Below are positions 10,330-22,602 of a stretch of DNA of 64,000 nt, one piece after another. Origin of the DNA: Cricetomys ansorgei (Eukaryota; Chordata; Mammalia; Rodentia; Nesomyidae); contig JAMJFZ010004031.1 in assembly GCA_026225945.1 (NCBI GenBank), positions 8,260,001 to 8,324,000 of the forward strand. The letters run 5' to 3'. How positions within the stretch are numbered: the stretch's first letter is position 1; every line of letters starts with the position of its first letter. Under the pieces are notes generated by a model that saw only the letters and a program-made list of their open reading frames with translations, had not been told where the DNA came from and searched no databases. Position numbers and translations under genes: made by a program.

Positions 10330-11182
10330 CTAGTTCACTGCTGACAAGACTGTACAGCCGGCTGCTTTGAAAGGCAGTTTGTCGGTTTCTTTACAAAGTT
10401 AAATACACCATGCAAGCCAGCAATCATACTTCATGGTATTCATTCACATTGGTCCATAGTTTCCATTCAGATCGGCATGGTGCCTCATACCTATATATAC
10501 ACTGACACAAAAGTTCTGCTGAAAGTTCAAGACTATGCATTCTAGGACAGCCTAAGCTACAGAGTATGGCCCTGCTTTTTAAAAAAAAATGAAAGAAAAC
10601 TTACATTCGTACAAATCCTGCTCATCAACTTGATTTGCACCTGCCAAAATATGGAAGCAACCAAGATGCCCTGCAGTAGGTAATGGGTAGGAAATGGTGA
10701 TACAGCCAAACAATGGAACACTCTTTAACAGTTAAAAAGAACTGAGATATCAACTCATGAAAAGGCATCTAAGAGCCTTAAGCACATATTACAAATTAAA
10801 AGAAACCTATCTGAAAATGCAGCATACTGTATGATTCAACTATGACATCCGTTGGAAGCAAAAGCATGGAGCCAGTAAAAAGACCAGTAGTTGCCAGAAA
10901 AAGAAAGAGAAGTAAATGCATGAAGATTTCTAGGATGAGGAATTTGTTACTTTATATCTGTCCAGATTCATGGACTGCAGACCATGGAGAATGAATCCTG
11001 ATTCCCTACAAACTTGGGGTGAAGATGAGTTACCACTGTATGCTCACCAGCTATAATCAGTGTACCATTCTGATGAGGGTGCTAGCGATGAGGAAGGCTG
11101 TGTCCATGTAAAGATGGGGGCTGTGTGAACAATCTCTGTACCTTCTGATCAAGTTTTGCCCGGGAAAGCTTTCCTAAGCATG
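10330..11182 (+). mobile_element. Ancient L1M LINE (ORF2 end and 3'UTR)
   Basis: Successive blocks match the L1M 3' region: gtacagccggctgctttgaa, gccagcaatcatacttcatg, ggaagcaaccaagatgccct, aacaatggaacactctttaa, ggcatctaagagcctt, ccagtagttgccagaaa, ctctgtaccttc near the end. Many stops and indels; interrupted by an old B1 at about 10477-10595. Confidence 0.8.
10477..10595 (+). mobile_element. Old B1-type SINE inside L1M
   Basis: catggtgcctcatacctata ... caagactatgcattctagga ... cctaagctacagagtatggc ... A-run. Very diverged. Confidence 0.6.
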
Positions 11183-11264
11183 CTTGCTCACCATGTCTTA
11201 CGATAGATTTATAACTTTGCTGAGCTGCTGTGTGTTTGTGACAGTTTTGTCTGATGACAGTTCT

Positions 11265-11397
11265 AATCGCAGCCCTGTGAAGTAAGTTCTAACATTATCA
11301 TTGTCCCCATTTTACTGAAAAGGAAATGAGACTTGAAGAGACTTAGTGACTCTGCCAAAGGCCACTGTCAAGTTGGACAGAGCCTAAGATACTGGTC
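11265..11397 (-). mobile_element. MIR SINE
   Basis: agccctgtgaagtaagttct ... tgtccccattttactgaaaa ... ctctgccaaaggccactgtc is a good reverse MIR core and 3' match. Confidence 0.8.
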
Positions 11398-12597
11398 ATT
11401 ACATCACGTTATCTCAGGTCACAAAAAGTATTGCATTGTAACTTAAATATGCCTGTTGATTATGATGGAATAAGAAAGACTGTGAACTGAGACTGTATAT
11501 GAAGCTATTTGTAAATAGGTGAAAAAGATTACAAGCCCCCATCCTCCACATCCAGTAAGAGAGCTAAAGGGTATCAAGGACTTTGTTTTGCATCAAGGAA
11601 CTTTTCATGTGTGTTGAGGTGATATTTGCAAAACTTTTTCTGTCAAAAGGAGGGGGGGAAAACAACTAAAAGTTTTCTAAGGTAAGAAATTTCTAAGGTA
11701 AGTTGTTTCTAATGATTTATGCCTTGACTAAAAAAGAAAAAGAAAAAATGTTCCCCATTAGGTGTAAAATGAAGTAAAATATGACTTCTTCACTTTTTAA
11801 TGATTTATGGGTTGTACCTCACACTGCGCCCTCACAGGGCATGTACAAAGGTAAGACTGAGATCATTAATAATGCACAGGACGCCCACATCTGGTTGGTC
11901 CTCCCAGGTGAATCAAGCCAAAGCCTGATTTAACAGATGGACACTGCACTGTTTCCTGATGGTAAAGTCACCAGATGTTTAGAGATTCCAGAAGTACAGA
12001 GCGGGAGGAATGTGTTAATGATGAGGTTCCCATCATAGCTTTGAATTATCTTACACTTTAGCACTGCTTTTTATTTTAACATGTTGAGTATATATGCATA
12101 CATGAATTTTGCTATTATTTGAAATTTAATTAAAATGAGATTTTTTTTCCCCTAGAATATTCTAAAATTAAAGCAACAAGGTGCATGTTCTTATATGCTG
12201 TCGCCACACATTACTCAAAGCTTGACATTTTTATTTGTTTTATTTCTCACTGACTTTGATCTGCAGAAGCCCTTACGATAGCCTGGGCCAGGGGCCTTCT
12301 GGTGAAGGTCTGTGGTTCTTGCTAGGCTCTCTCTCCCTGTGCAGGGGATCCTCTATCTCTGCTGCAGGGGGTGACGGCCAGCTTGCTACAACACTTTCCT
12401 AGGCTCTGTTCATTATTTTTAACTCTCACTGCAAGACAAGTTGAGTCCAGTCTTATTCAAGAAGAAAAAAAATGTGAAGGAAGTCAGCAATAGGGATGCT
12501 AGGGAGCATAACTAAAGCAATACAGCCAGTAGGACCACAGGCAGGATTTTATTGTGTACTGAGTAGGAGTGAGAGGTTTACAGTCACATAAGGAGAA
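11398..12597. other. Low-copy intergenic DNA
   Basis: No gene or named repeat. Contains short A-rich and T-rich runs only. Confidence 0.5.
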
Positions 12598-12770
12598 AGA
12601 GCAAAGTTCAAATCCTGACACCAACAGTTACCCTTGGACAAGTCACTTAACCAGTGCATCTCATGGCTCAGCTTTCTCCACTGTGCATGCTTCCAAGGAT
12701 TGCCTTAAACATTAAATTAAATTGTGGGATGCATAGAAATGCACTTTGTATTCTGTGTAGAGTGAGTCCT
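12598..12770 (+). mobile_element. MIR SINE
   Basis: gttcaaatcctgacaccaac ... cttggacaagtcacttaacc ... ggctcagctttctccactgt follows the MIR body in order. Confidence 0.75.
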
Positions 12771-14344
12771 TAGATAAGAAGAAACCCAGAGCGATAACGT
12801 GTGGACTTCATGTACCCTCCCTTCAGGATATTTCCGTGTTGGTACCTGGGTTGTACTAGCTTTTTCAATTGCTCATCTCACTAATCAAAGGGTCCTGCAC
12901 TTTCCTGAGATAAAACTGTTCACCGTAGAACTGAAAGCCAGCTAAGGGGCCACCCAGCACAGCTATCCGCTATAGTTCCTCATGCAGATGCTGGGATAGT
13001 TGGCCTCCTGTGTCCACTTATCTACAGAAATAAGCTACAGTTAAACAGAAGAAAAGGGGGGACATCCTCCAAGGACTTCCCTGTGTGTTTTTAACAGGGT
13101 GTAGTTGCCGCAGGGTTAAGCACTGTGTTACCCACCGAGGGAACACAGAGGCTCAGCCCCCAAGCAGTAAGGTTCGACTTTCTTCCTATTCTCCTTCAAG
13201 TGCCTGCTGGGTGTCTGTTTAATTAGTGAGTAAATACTGATTCCCAGAGATTATAGAGTCTTTAGTGCTCATGAGGAGAGTCCCGAGTGTTTTCCCAGCA
13301 GTATATACAATCATTTCCTACTTTTAAATAGTAGGCTGATCTGAATATTAACTACTTGCCAATTTCAGCACACCTCTCCTATAAACATCCCCTTCCTGGC
13401 CAGGGAGGAAGCCCACACGATGTGGTCCTGTGTCCTTCTCTAACTTTCTTTTTTATGATTGGTGCAGAGCATCTGATTATTTCCAGGTGTTTCGGATTTC
13501 CTCATGGTCTCCTTGTTATTCCCCTCCTCCCCGCCCTTTGAGTTCCTTTGGCAATGAATGTGACCATGAGGTCCAAAGCCATAAAGGATGTATTCACCAC
13601 TTCCCTCTTATGTCTGTCTCTTTATTTAACCACAAGTTCGCTGTCTTTATCCATGTTAATTCCCTGAGGTCTTCACCAGCATTTGTGTTGACTGCCTAAA
13701 TTTTGATCTTCTCTAATCAGTCCTGCCAGATGGTAGTTAAAGTTTAATGGCCCCTGTAAAAATAGTTCCCTTTCTTCTTTCATCAGTCATGTGTGTTTAC
13801 TTAGCTAACTGCTGGATGTTCGGAATGAACACAAAGTGACCACCAGCAAAATGAATTCAACAAACACACTGGCTTAATACTTTTCATGGTAGCTAAAGAT
13901 GGTGCCTGCTGCTATCCACCCGGCCATTATCCTTACCTTTTATCATCTTTCCTTGGCTGTTCTGTTAGTTTTATTTCCTTTTTATCTCCTTTCTCAGATT
14001 GCTGGCAGCCTGGCAGTCTTCAGTATGAAGCAGTTAAAGTGTGTAGACACGTCTCGGTTCAATAGCATTTTAAGTGTTAGATAGATGGCATTTGGCATGT
14101 GGGTAGAGCTTTCCTCTCCACACCCGTAGGATTAAAAAAAAGCATCATTCTTTATGATTCAGATAAGGAAGCAGAGACAACTCAAGAGGCCACCCAAGAG
14201 GCCATGATAGAAACTTGGCACCCTCAAGAAACAAAGTAAAGAGGCAGATACATATAACAAAGCCATCTCTAAATAAATATTATGCCCTTTGTGTCTTTAC
14301 TACATCCTACCACAATTCCTGAGGGAGCCAGTCCAGAACTAGTA
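12771..14344. other. Low-copy intergenic DNA
   Basis: About 1.6 kb with no recognised repeat. Short open frames (13356-13699, 13899-14084) show no domain. Confidence 0.5.
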
Positions 14345-14460
14345 ATTAAATAAGGACAGTACATGCCATTTTACGGATGAAGTAACTGAGATGAGTCATG
14401 TTACCTGAAGTCTTGCCAGGCCACACACATATCTCTAGAACTACCCTGTCGCTTAGATTT
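14345..14460 (-). mobile_element. MIR SINE fragment
   Basis: catgccattttacggatgaa ... gtaactgagatgag ... gtcttgccaggccacacaca matches reverse MIR. Confidence 0.65.
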
Positions 14461-14603
14461 ACGGTCAATTTATTAAAATATGGAGGGGCTATTTAAAAGA
14501 AAAATAAAAGTAACCAAACAAAAGATTATCAGCATTTTTAAAACAAGCATTCTGGGTGACTTTATATACACACACAGCTTAAAGCCTATAAAATATAGGT
14601 CTC

Positions 14604-14841
14604 TTGGTCAGGGACCAACCAACTACAGTCTGTAGGTCAAATTCAGCTCCCTATCTGTTTTTATAAATAAAGTTTTATTGGTGCATAGTCAAGCTCATTC
14701 TTTTGCACACTGTTTATGGTTACTTTCACACTGTTGTGCTTTCACAATGTTGAATTGTTTCACCAGATACTACAAGTCCTACAAAACCAAGCTTGCTGCT
14801 GTCAGACCCCTTGCAGCAAGGTTTACCAGCCTCTGCTCTAG
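14604..14841 (+). mobile_element. Fossil DNA transposon (hAT-type, family not named)
   Basis: ggtcagggaccaaccaacta ... ctgtttttataaataaagtt ... and a terminal ttaccagcctctgctctagg match the mammalian element that typically begins ggtcggcaaactacggcc and ends in the inverted counterpart. Both ends are present. Confidence 0.65.
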
Positions 14842-15092
14842 GCTTTTGAGTTATGTCATTGCATCTCATGCTATTTATACTTTTTCTTTTTATATTTATA
14901 CTTTTTCTTTCTATTAAAACTTTTTCTCATGACACAGGAATGTTCATTAGGTATTGTTGAACACTAACTGAAATGATGTTGATTTACAATAGCACTTCAA
15001 ATGTGAAAGGATTCTAGAATCACCTATTAAGATGTCTATTTTAATTTCAGTGATCACCTTGAAGAATTAAGAAGTTGCAACTGTTCAACAAC
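14842..15092. other. Low-copy AT-rich DNA
   Basis: Contains a short duplicated tttatactttttcttt segment (about 14872-14912). No gene. Confidence 0.5.
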
Positions 15093-15141
15093 TTTTAAAA
15101 GATTTATCTAATTTTTAATTATGTGTATATGTCTCTATATG

Positions 15142-15202
<61 letters not shown>

Positions 15203-15341
15203 GCCCACAGAGGCCAGAAGAGGGCATTGGATTTCTGGAGCTGAAGGTGACTGTGAGCTGCCTGATGTGAATGCTGGAAACAGAACTCTGGTTCTGTGCA
15301 AGAGCAGGAATTACCCAACCCCTGAGCCATCTCTCTAGCCC
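15093..15341 (-). mobile_element. B3-type SINE with (TG)n
   Basis: aaaagatttatctaattttt at the left, an internal (TG)n, then aggccagaagagggcattgg and gagccatctctctagcccc (reverse tRNA head). Confidence 0.88.
15146..15198 (+). repeat. (TG)n microsatellite
   Basis: About 26 uninterrupted TG units within the SINE. Confidence 0.99.
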
Positions 15342-15917
15342 CTCAGTAACATCTTGATCACTTAGGAAGCACTATATGGCCATTGTGTAATCTGTAAACT
15401 ATTGGGACAAAATACTGATATTTGGCTAGGTTTGTAAAGTGTAGCTTAAAGAACAATCTATGATCTATCTGGGTTCTAGTTTCTTCATCTGGAATCAGTG
15501 TTATACAATCAATATTCCTTAGATCCCCTTACAATATAAATATTCTATTGCCCATATTCCACCTGCCTAAAGTGAAAATAGGCCTCATGCTCCCCGCAGG
15601 GGGAAAAAAAGTTTGACACTCTTATGAGTTGATGGTTATTCCCAGTTTTTAAACAGCCCCTGAAAAAAATATTTTAATTCTGGGTAACCTCAATTTGATT
15701 CTCAGGTGAGTAAAGGTGAAATAATACTTTAGAATGAAGAGCGTCAGATAGTACCATGCAAAATATTTTCGTCATGACTACATAATTGGAGACTTGTAGT
15801 GCTGGAGAAATGAAAATAATGTACTTGAGTAGAAGACAAATTAGGCATCAGTTTTGAACAAAGATTTCAAATGGAAACAGATCGCCAGTTTAGAAATGTA
15901 AATGGCAGGTGTGGGGG
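15342..15917. other. Low-copy AT-rich DNA
   Basis: A possible very old MIR trace at about 15445-15520; otherwise nothing. Confidence 0.45.
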
Positions 15918-16075
15918 AGGCTGGAGAGGTGGCTCAGTCAGTAATCACCTTGCAAGCTAGAGAACTGGAGTTCAGATTCTTAGAACCCAGTTAAAAAGCC
16001 AGGCATGACGATGCATGTAAATACACAGGCGATATATACACCTCACACGTTTATAACACAGCATACACACAAAAT
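15918..16075 (+). mobile_element. B4-type SINE, truncated
   Basis: ggctggagaggtggctcagt ... gttcagattcttagaaccca ... aaaaagccaggcatgac, the ID head followed by the start of the B1 part, then CA-rich tail. Confidence 0.7.
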
Positions 16076-17734
16076 CTTTGTAATTAAACCATAAGAAGTA
16101 AGTGGTGATTTAAAGATCTTTCTAGAGTGAAACAAATATATTCATGTTGTGGAGTAGGATTCAAAATTCAGCATAAATTTTAAAGGCAAAATACAGCCTT
16201 TCAACTTTTTAAAGTATTTAATTTTTAAATTAATATAACTTTTCAAAATATTTTGCTCACAAAGAGATTTGGTGTTTATAGGCATGGCCCCTCCCTGTGT
16301 GCCTGCTCACTGATGTTTGTGATCAGGGGCCTCTAGGGAGAAAGTTGGAGGGGCATTGCCTTATGGAGAATGAACTCTGAGAGTCTAGTGCAAAAATTTG
16401 GGTTGCTGTATTAGAATTTATAGTCTGACAACCCTGTGCCTCAAAACTTCTGACCAGCCCTAAGAAGTTTATTCCTCCAATATATGTATAAGTGAACAAT
16501 CAGAGTAGTTGACTTATGAATTCCCAGGGGTCCAAGTATGATGTCCTCGTGTTCAATAAATTACTATGGGCAGAAGTCAAACAGCTTACATACGCAAAAC
16601 GATCTCTAAACTCTTTCCCAAGCAAAGGAGACGAAAGATGAGGGAGGAAATAATCCAGGAAATTCTGTACTAACTTAAGGACTGAACTTAGCCAAGTTCA
16701 ACTCTGAGCCACGATTTCTTTAACTGTCCATGAGACTTAGACCTAAAGGTAGACCCGCATGTGCCAAACATAAAACGTAGAAAATTGTAATACCTACTAT
16801 GGAATTGTTATTACTATTACCTTCTTACTTTCCTATGTCAAACTTATCCAAGCTTCTGTGTCTTCTAGGAAAGGTGAAAACGTTGTTGGTGTATATGGAC
16901 GGCTAGTCTGTTATTTTGCTAGAGAACGGTAAGCACTGCAAGCGATGCTGGGGTCAGCCAACTCTGTACAGAAAGGGGCTGGAGAGTTACGCAAAGATGC
17001 TGCCATGAGACTCAACAGTGATGAGGCTTAGAAGACAGTGTTCATTTCTCTCTTGGGTTAGCATCGCAGCAGATGGGCAACCTCTGTTCCATATAGCCAC
17101 CCAGGGACCAGAGATGACAACACAACTGCTTCTTCCATGTGTGGCTCCCAAGGTCACACTGCTTTTGCTATCCCAGCCACCAGGAGGGCAGAAACCAGAA
17201 CCGGGTATTTATGAAAAGCAACTTGTTTACCTCATCTTCTGTTGGTACCAGTTCAATCACACATCTGCACTGTTGGTCATGCACTGATGACTGGGAAACG
17301 GACCATCTCAGTGCAGACAGGCCTCTGCTGTAACGGGGTAAGAGTGGAGAGGGCAGGGCATTTGTGATCTGCAGAGAGAAGGCAGCTGAAGAGGAGGTGT
17401 GTAAGATGATACGGTCATACATAAATCTTAAACACTCTCACCCTTTATATGGAATATTTAGATAAAATAAATTCATTATAAAACACTGATCACTCATTCC
17501 AGCTTCAAGAAATCTTGGAATGTATACAGTTGAAGATCCCAAATTCTCTCCCCTCTCAAGACAAAGAGAACCCGCTTCTGGATTTGGACTTCATTTCTAT
17601 GTTGGCTAAATTCTGACATTTCCAAATTAAAAAAAAAACAAATAATAATGTGATTAATATTAAAAATAAGCATCTTTACCATGTTTAGCTATTAGAATTT
17701 CTCCTGTAAAACACCTACTCATAAATTTTTTAGA
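16076..17734. other. Low-copy intergenic DNA
   Basis: About 1.7 kb with no named repeat. Open frames at 17018-17422 lie on both strands and show no family. Confidence 0.5.
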
Positions 17735-18101
17735 TTCATTTAGTTCTTTGAGAATTTTGTACATTAAGTTTTGACAGTATTCCCCAGGCCCACCAACTCC
17801 TCCCAGATGCACCCCTTTCATATCCACCCAATCTTGTATTCCTTATTTTTCACCCTGCGAGTCCAATTTGTGCTGTCCATACATTCGAGGATGTGTGGAC
17901 TTTGGGAGGATGGTCAACCTGCCAGTGAAAGCACTCTTCAAGAAAACTGCCTCTTCCTTTCCCTCCCCCTCCCCCTCCCCCTCTCCTAGAAGCTATCAGT
18001 TGCCAGTTGCTCCTCAGCTAGATGGGCTATCGTGTCCACCTCTCCTCACCATGCTGAGATTTGATCTGGCGTGGACTTGCACAGGTTTTGTGCATGATAT
18101 C
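17735..18101 (+). mobile_element. Lx-type rodent L1 3' region, part 1
   Basis: ctttgagaattttgtacatt, caccaactcctcccagatgc, gtccaatttgtgctgtccat, gaagctatcagttgccagtt and gatttgatctggcgtggact follow a well-known rodent unit in order. I assign it to the Lx/L1 3' region from memory; orientation is not certain. Confidence 0.65.
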
Positions 18102-18440
18102 TGTCTTAGTTAGGATTTCTATTGCTGTGAAGAGACACCATGACCACAACAACTCTTATAAAGGAAAACATTTATTGGGGCTGGCTTACAGGTTCAGAAG
18201 TTTAGTTCAGCATCACCATAGCAGGAGCCATGTGGCATGCAGGCAGACATGGTGCTGGAGAAGAAGCCGAGTTCTACATCCAGATCCACAGGCAGCTGGA
18301 AGAGTGGGAGACTGGGCCTGGCTTGAGATTCTGAAACCTCAAAGCCCACCCCCAGTGACGTACTTCCTCCAAAAGCTCACACCTCCTAGTGCCAGTCCCT
18401 AAGCATTCAAATATGAGTCTCTGGGTCATTTTTGTTCAAA
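18102..18440 (+). mobile_element. Rodent ERVL-type LTR nested in the Lx element
   Basis: Starts tgtcttagttaggatttcta and continues gtgaagagacaccatgacca, ggggctggcttacaggttca, agacatggtgctggagaaga. The L1 unit resumes in register after it. Family name (RMER15-like) uncertain. Confidence 0.7.
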
Positions 18441-18668
18441 TAAGCACTGTTATTTCATATATGCAGCTGCCCTGTTGTGTTCAGAGAACCTGTTTTCTTG
18501 TATTCATCCATTGTCTCTGGTATTTAGTCTTTCTGCCCTCTCTACCACAGCGATCCCTGAGCCTTGGGAGGAGAGGGAGCAGTATATATGTTCCATTTAG
18601 AGCTGAGCATTCTACAGGGTCTTATGATCTGCACCTTGGGTCCAGATGTTTTAACCTCAATAGAATCA
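18441..18668 (+). mobile_element. Lx-type rodent L1 3' region, part 2
   Basis: atgcagctgccctgttgtgt, tcatccattgtctctggtat, ccctgagccttgggaggaga and gctgagcattctacagggtc continue the unit interrupted at 18102. Confidence 0.65.
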
Positions 18669-19040
18669 GATTCCTTAATATTTTTCCATAAGTTTGTGCT
18701 TCATGTGTTTTGTTCAAGAAATCCCTCTTTATATCATAAAAGAAATAGCTTCCTAAGTTTTTTAATTCCCTTTCATATTTAAGTCTTACTTCAAACTACT
18801 TTTCGATATCATGTAAGATATGTTTCAGTGTTTAATTGAAGTCTCAGAAGAAAAGATTAAAGAAAATCAGAGAAGACATTTTAGAAAAACTGTAGCTAAG
18901 ATTATTCTGGAATTAATTAAATTAAATTAAAAGAATAAATAAAAAGAAATCAATGCTCAGACACATGCAAAACAGCAGACAAGAATCTTAAAATCAGTAA
19001 AAGGGAAAAAATATGTTCACACAGATGAATGACAAAGCAT
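18669..19040. other. AT-rich low-copy DNA
   Basis: Contains an (ATTAA)-like short run near 18910. No gene. Confidence 0.5.
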
Positions 19041-19193
19041 CTTTCTTTAAACGTTTGTTTATTCGGGGGCAGGGTCATGCACAGCCACAGAGCCTGTGTG
19101 GAGGTCAGAAGACAAGTTGCAGAAGTTGGATCTCTCCTTCTGCTATGTGCCTTGCAGGGATCAAACTCATGTCCTCTAAGCACCTTTTACAAG
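19041..19193 (-). mobile_element. B4/ID_B1-family SINE
   Basis: gtgtggaggtcagaagacaa ... ttggatctctccttctgcta ... agggatcaaactcatgtcct is the reverse ID_B1-like unit. Confidence 0.75.
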
Positions 19194-19269
19194 ACCTATA
19201 ATTTTCAATATCAGTAATTAAAGCCAGGCAATTATATTTCTCCCAAATACACAGAGAGAGAAAAGTCTC

Positions 19270-20194
19270 GACTAAAAACTATGTGCCACTCTCTGCCTGG
19301 AACCCTGCTGGTCACACTAGCCTAGGAATCGGATCACTGTCTTCCTCAGCCATCGTCAGAGAAGCTTCGTCCTGCAACAGATGAGAACAGAAGCAGAGAT
19401 CCACAACAGGACAACGTGCAGAGAGTGAGAGAACTTGGGGCTCAGGGAATCCTGCAGAAGAGGAGGCAGAAAGAGTGTAAGAGCCAGAGGGGGTGAAGGA
19501 CACCATGGAAACAAAGCATTCCAACACAGCTGAGCTGATGCACATATGAACTCACAGAGACTGCCTGCATGTGCAGGGCCTGCACAGGTAGGTCTAAGCC
19601 AGATGAGGTCCCAGCACTGAGAGGGGAAATGGACGAGAATCCCCATCCCTAATCTAGAAGCTGTCTCCAACTGGTAACTGCTCACAAATGAAAAATTAGT
19701 TTCCTCTAGCAGAGTCTCACTGGGTACACAAACCACTCCTGAGGACAGACCCCACGCCCAGCAGAAGATGGCCAGCACAGAGCAAATTCAATGGCGTTTT
19801 TGGAAGTTCCTTGTTTCATAATGCTTTGTCTGAACATTACTCTTATTTTTATTCTCCATTTCATGTTTTTTCCTTACAGGTCTTTTGCATACATGTTATG
19901 GTTTCCAGATTGTGTTTTTATGGGATTTCTCTAAGTGTCAATATCGTGTTTCTTGTCCCTCCCCCCCACCCCCGGTGCTTCTTTTTCTTCTGTTTGTTTG
20001 TTTCATCCTATTCTGGTTTGTTCATTTTTATTTATTTTATCTTATTTTATTTTACTATTGTTTTTTAGATGCTTGTTTGTATTCTAATGAGGGAGAGAAA
20101 AAAAGGTGTGGATTTGGGTGGAAGGGGATCTGGAGGAGGGAAACCATAATCAGAATATGTTGTATGAAAAAAATCCATTTTCAATTTTAAAAAA
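19270..20194 (+). mobile_element. Rodent L1 3'UTR and terminus
   Basis: gcagggcctgcacaggtagg, ttgcatacatgttatggttt, tttttatgggatttctctaa, a T-rich stretch, then attctaatgagggagagaaa and aatcagaatatgttgtatga end in an A-rich tail. Standard order for Lx-era L1 3' ends on the + strand. Confidence 0.8.
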
Positions 20195-20234
20195 GTGTGC
20201 ATCCTGCAATATTATAATTTAGAAATGAGGATGA

Positions 20235-20312
20235 AGGTAGGGGTGTGGTTCACTGATAGAGCACCTGCCTAGCAAAGTCCAAGAACCTAGATTTGACTCT
20301 TAACACTGGCAA
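20235..20312 (+). mobile_element. ID SINE
   Basis: ggtaggggtgtggttcactg ... gagcacctgcctagcaaagt ... gatttgactcttaacactgg. Confidence 0.8.
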
Positions 20313-20792
20313 ACAAATAGTGAGATACCTCAGGAACATTAAAAATTATTCCAAAATTATTATCTAAGATGTGAGAAGGAATAGTAAGGAACTAAAGTGG
20401 AAATGGTGCCTTCAGATGCTCTCTGTTTAAATGGCAATAACAGCAATGCCTGATTTATGACGTTATAAACAGCAAAGGACAAAAACTAAGACATTTGACA
20501 ACAGCATATAAGTCAGAGTAAAGAGTGTGTGATCCAAGTTGAAGAGTTCTGTGCACTTGTTTTATTCAAAGAGGGATTAAAATACCGCAAGTGTAATTTT
20601 AGATTTTTGCCCAATTAAACAGGTACAATAAAACTTCTATAATAACCAATAGGAACAGATGACATAAATTCTAAACCAACAGAAAGGAAAAACAATGGAA
20701 AAAGGAAATACTCTGAAATATACATATATCAATAAAATATAGTTTCATTGATAATTAAATTGAGGGTCCAGATATTATTTATACGGCCATTT
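20313..20792. other. AT-rich low-copy DNA
   Basis: Nothing recognised. Confidence 0.5.
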
Positions 20793-20986
20793 GAATTTTT
20801 TGAGACAGTTTCCCATGTATCCCAGGCTAGCAAAAGATAAGCTTGACTATCTGACCTTCCTGCCTCCACCTCTCCTGGGAGTGTAGGTACATACCACTAC
20901 GCCTGGTTTATCTGGTGCTGAGGATCTAACCTAAGGCCTTGTGTGTGGTGGGCAAGCACTCTACCACCTGAGTTATACGCCCAGCC
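20793..20986 (-). mobile_element. RSINE1/B4 SINE
   Basis: A reversed B1-like part (gagacagtttcccatgtatc ... gggagtgtaggtacatacca) joined to a reversed ID part (gcaagcactctaccacctga ... cgcccagccc). Confidence 0.85.
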
Positions 20987-21061
20987 CTGGCCACTTGATT
21001 TTTTTATAAGATTTTTTATAAGATTGACAAGATGATTCCATTGGAAGCAACTGATGTTTTA

Positions 21062-21352
21062 ACAGACGACGCTGGAACAACTGGATAACTGCATGCCAAA
21101 AAAAAAAAATGGTCCCCTTTCTTATGATGTGGACAAAAATTAACGCTAAATAAAAGCTAAAACTGTAAGTTTCCTAGAAGAAAATATAAAATTTAATCTT
21201 TGTGACTTTTGGCTATACAAAAGCAAAAGAAACAATAGGAAATGTAGAGAAATGTAACATGACAGTATAAAACTTAATATTTCAAGGATGATCATCACAA
21301 AAATGAATGTAACCCACAAAGTGAGAAGGAAGGCTTATGAGTTTTTAAAATA
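21062..21352 (+). mobile_element. Ancient L1M ORF2 fragment
   Basis: gacgctggaacaactggata, atgtggacaaaaattaacgc and gtttcctagaagaaaatata match the ORF2 C-terminal region of old mammalian L1s; frames are broken. Confidence 0.7.
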
Positions 21353-22325
21353 TTTTAAAATTAACTATGCTGATGGCTCCAGCCGAACTCGGCTCCAGCC
21401 TTTCTTCAGCTCCTGTAATGTTGTGATCTACTCAAAAGAATTCAAAATAAACACTCATAATGTTATATAGAAGATAGGTAGGATTTATTATAGAGTAAAG
21501 TTAAGCCCTATAGAGACCCAAGAGTGGCCTATGACCAAAAGGACCGTTGTGACAATCTAGATTTCATAGTATTTCTAAAGCCTCTGGAGAAGACCGCTCC
21601 CCATTTACAGGAGACAATGAAACATCATTGTCCCTTGCCAGAAAGTCTGTGGGTGGATGTGGTCTTTTGTGGGAACAGGGGATCCCCGAGGTGGTGTGGA
21701 TTTACTAACTCAAGAAATTCAGACTCTGGAAAAATGCCTTTGTGGTGCAAATCACTGTATTATGAAAGGAGCAGGTCTATTATAGAGGAATCAGAGCATT
21801 GCATAAGGGAGAGGACCAGTCATTTTGATTCATGCTTACTAGACACTTCAACCAGTCTATCTAAAGCTTGCTGTAACAGGGAGGATGGGCAAGGTCAGGA
21901 AAGGTCCAACTAACTTTAGGCTTCTATGTTTAAGCTCTTAGCCTATCCGTTTCGCCGATGTTGGTGAACGAGGTTTCTGTAAAGACTGAGGAAGTGGGCA
22001 CTGCCCCGGCCAGGCTTTCCACTCTTGGGGCTCAACCAGTGTGCCAGGACCTGCCATTTTAAAGGGCCACATGATGTGTTGCAAGCTGAGGTACTGGCCT
22101 AGCCCAGGTGCTGATGCCTGCCTTTCTCTCCCACCATCAGATCCAGTTGTCACCAACAGGTGGATAGTAATCTTATGACTTTCCAGAAAATCCAAAGCAT
22201 CATGTCCCCACTCAGGATCAAAGTCAAAACTCAGACACTATTTATTTTTCCAGTATTCAGAATCACAACTTCAGTTCCTGGTTTTATAAGTTGCTTATTT
22301 TAATTACTGTGCTGGCCAGTCTTTT
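21353..22325. other. Unassigned, probably old LTR-derived DNA
   Basis: Intermediate-GC sequence with AATAAA at 21446 and a reverse AATAAA near 21486. It has an open frame at 21524-21913 without a recognisable family. It sits between L1M and a rodent repeat cluster, which makes a degraded LTR plausible but unproven. Confidence 0.3.
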
Positions 22326-22602
22326 TTTTTTAATAATACTTTTATTAATAACTTGAGTTTCATATACTGTCTCTCAATAACACTCTCTTCTCATTTCTCC
22401 CTGATCCACCCTCCTACCCCAGTGCCCTCAAAAAATAAAAGAAAATGAAATTCAGCTTGTGTGGTGGGAGCATGGATCATGGGCATCACCATAGAGTTTG
22501 GAGGCAGCAGGCTGCTCTGACCATGAACCTTCACTTGGGCTATATTAACCTGAGATTAAATATGATGAAGTTCTGCCTGAAGTTGAGCTTCACTGCCCAA
22601 AC
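22326..22602. other. Unassigned repeat-like DNA leading into a tandem array
   Basis: T-run then mixed sequence; resembles interspersed-repeat DNA but not named. Confidence 0.3.

Noticed and set aside
19356..19778. 140-codon minus-strand frame
   Set aside because: It is antisense to the 3'UTR of a rodent L1.
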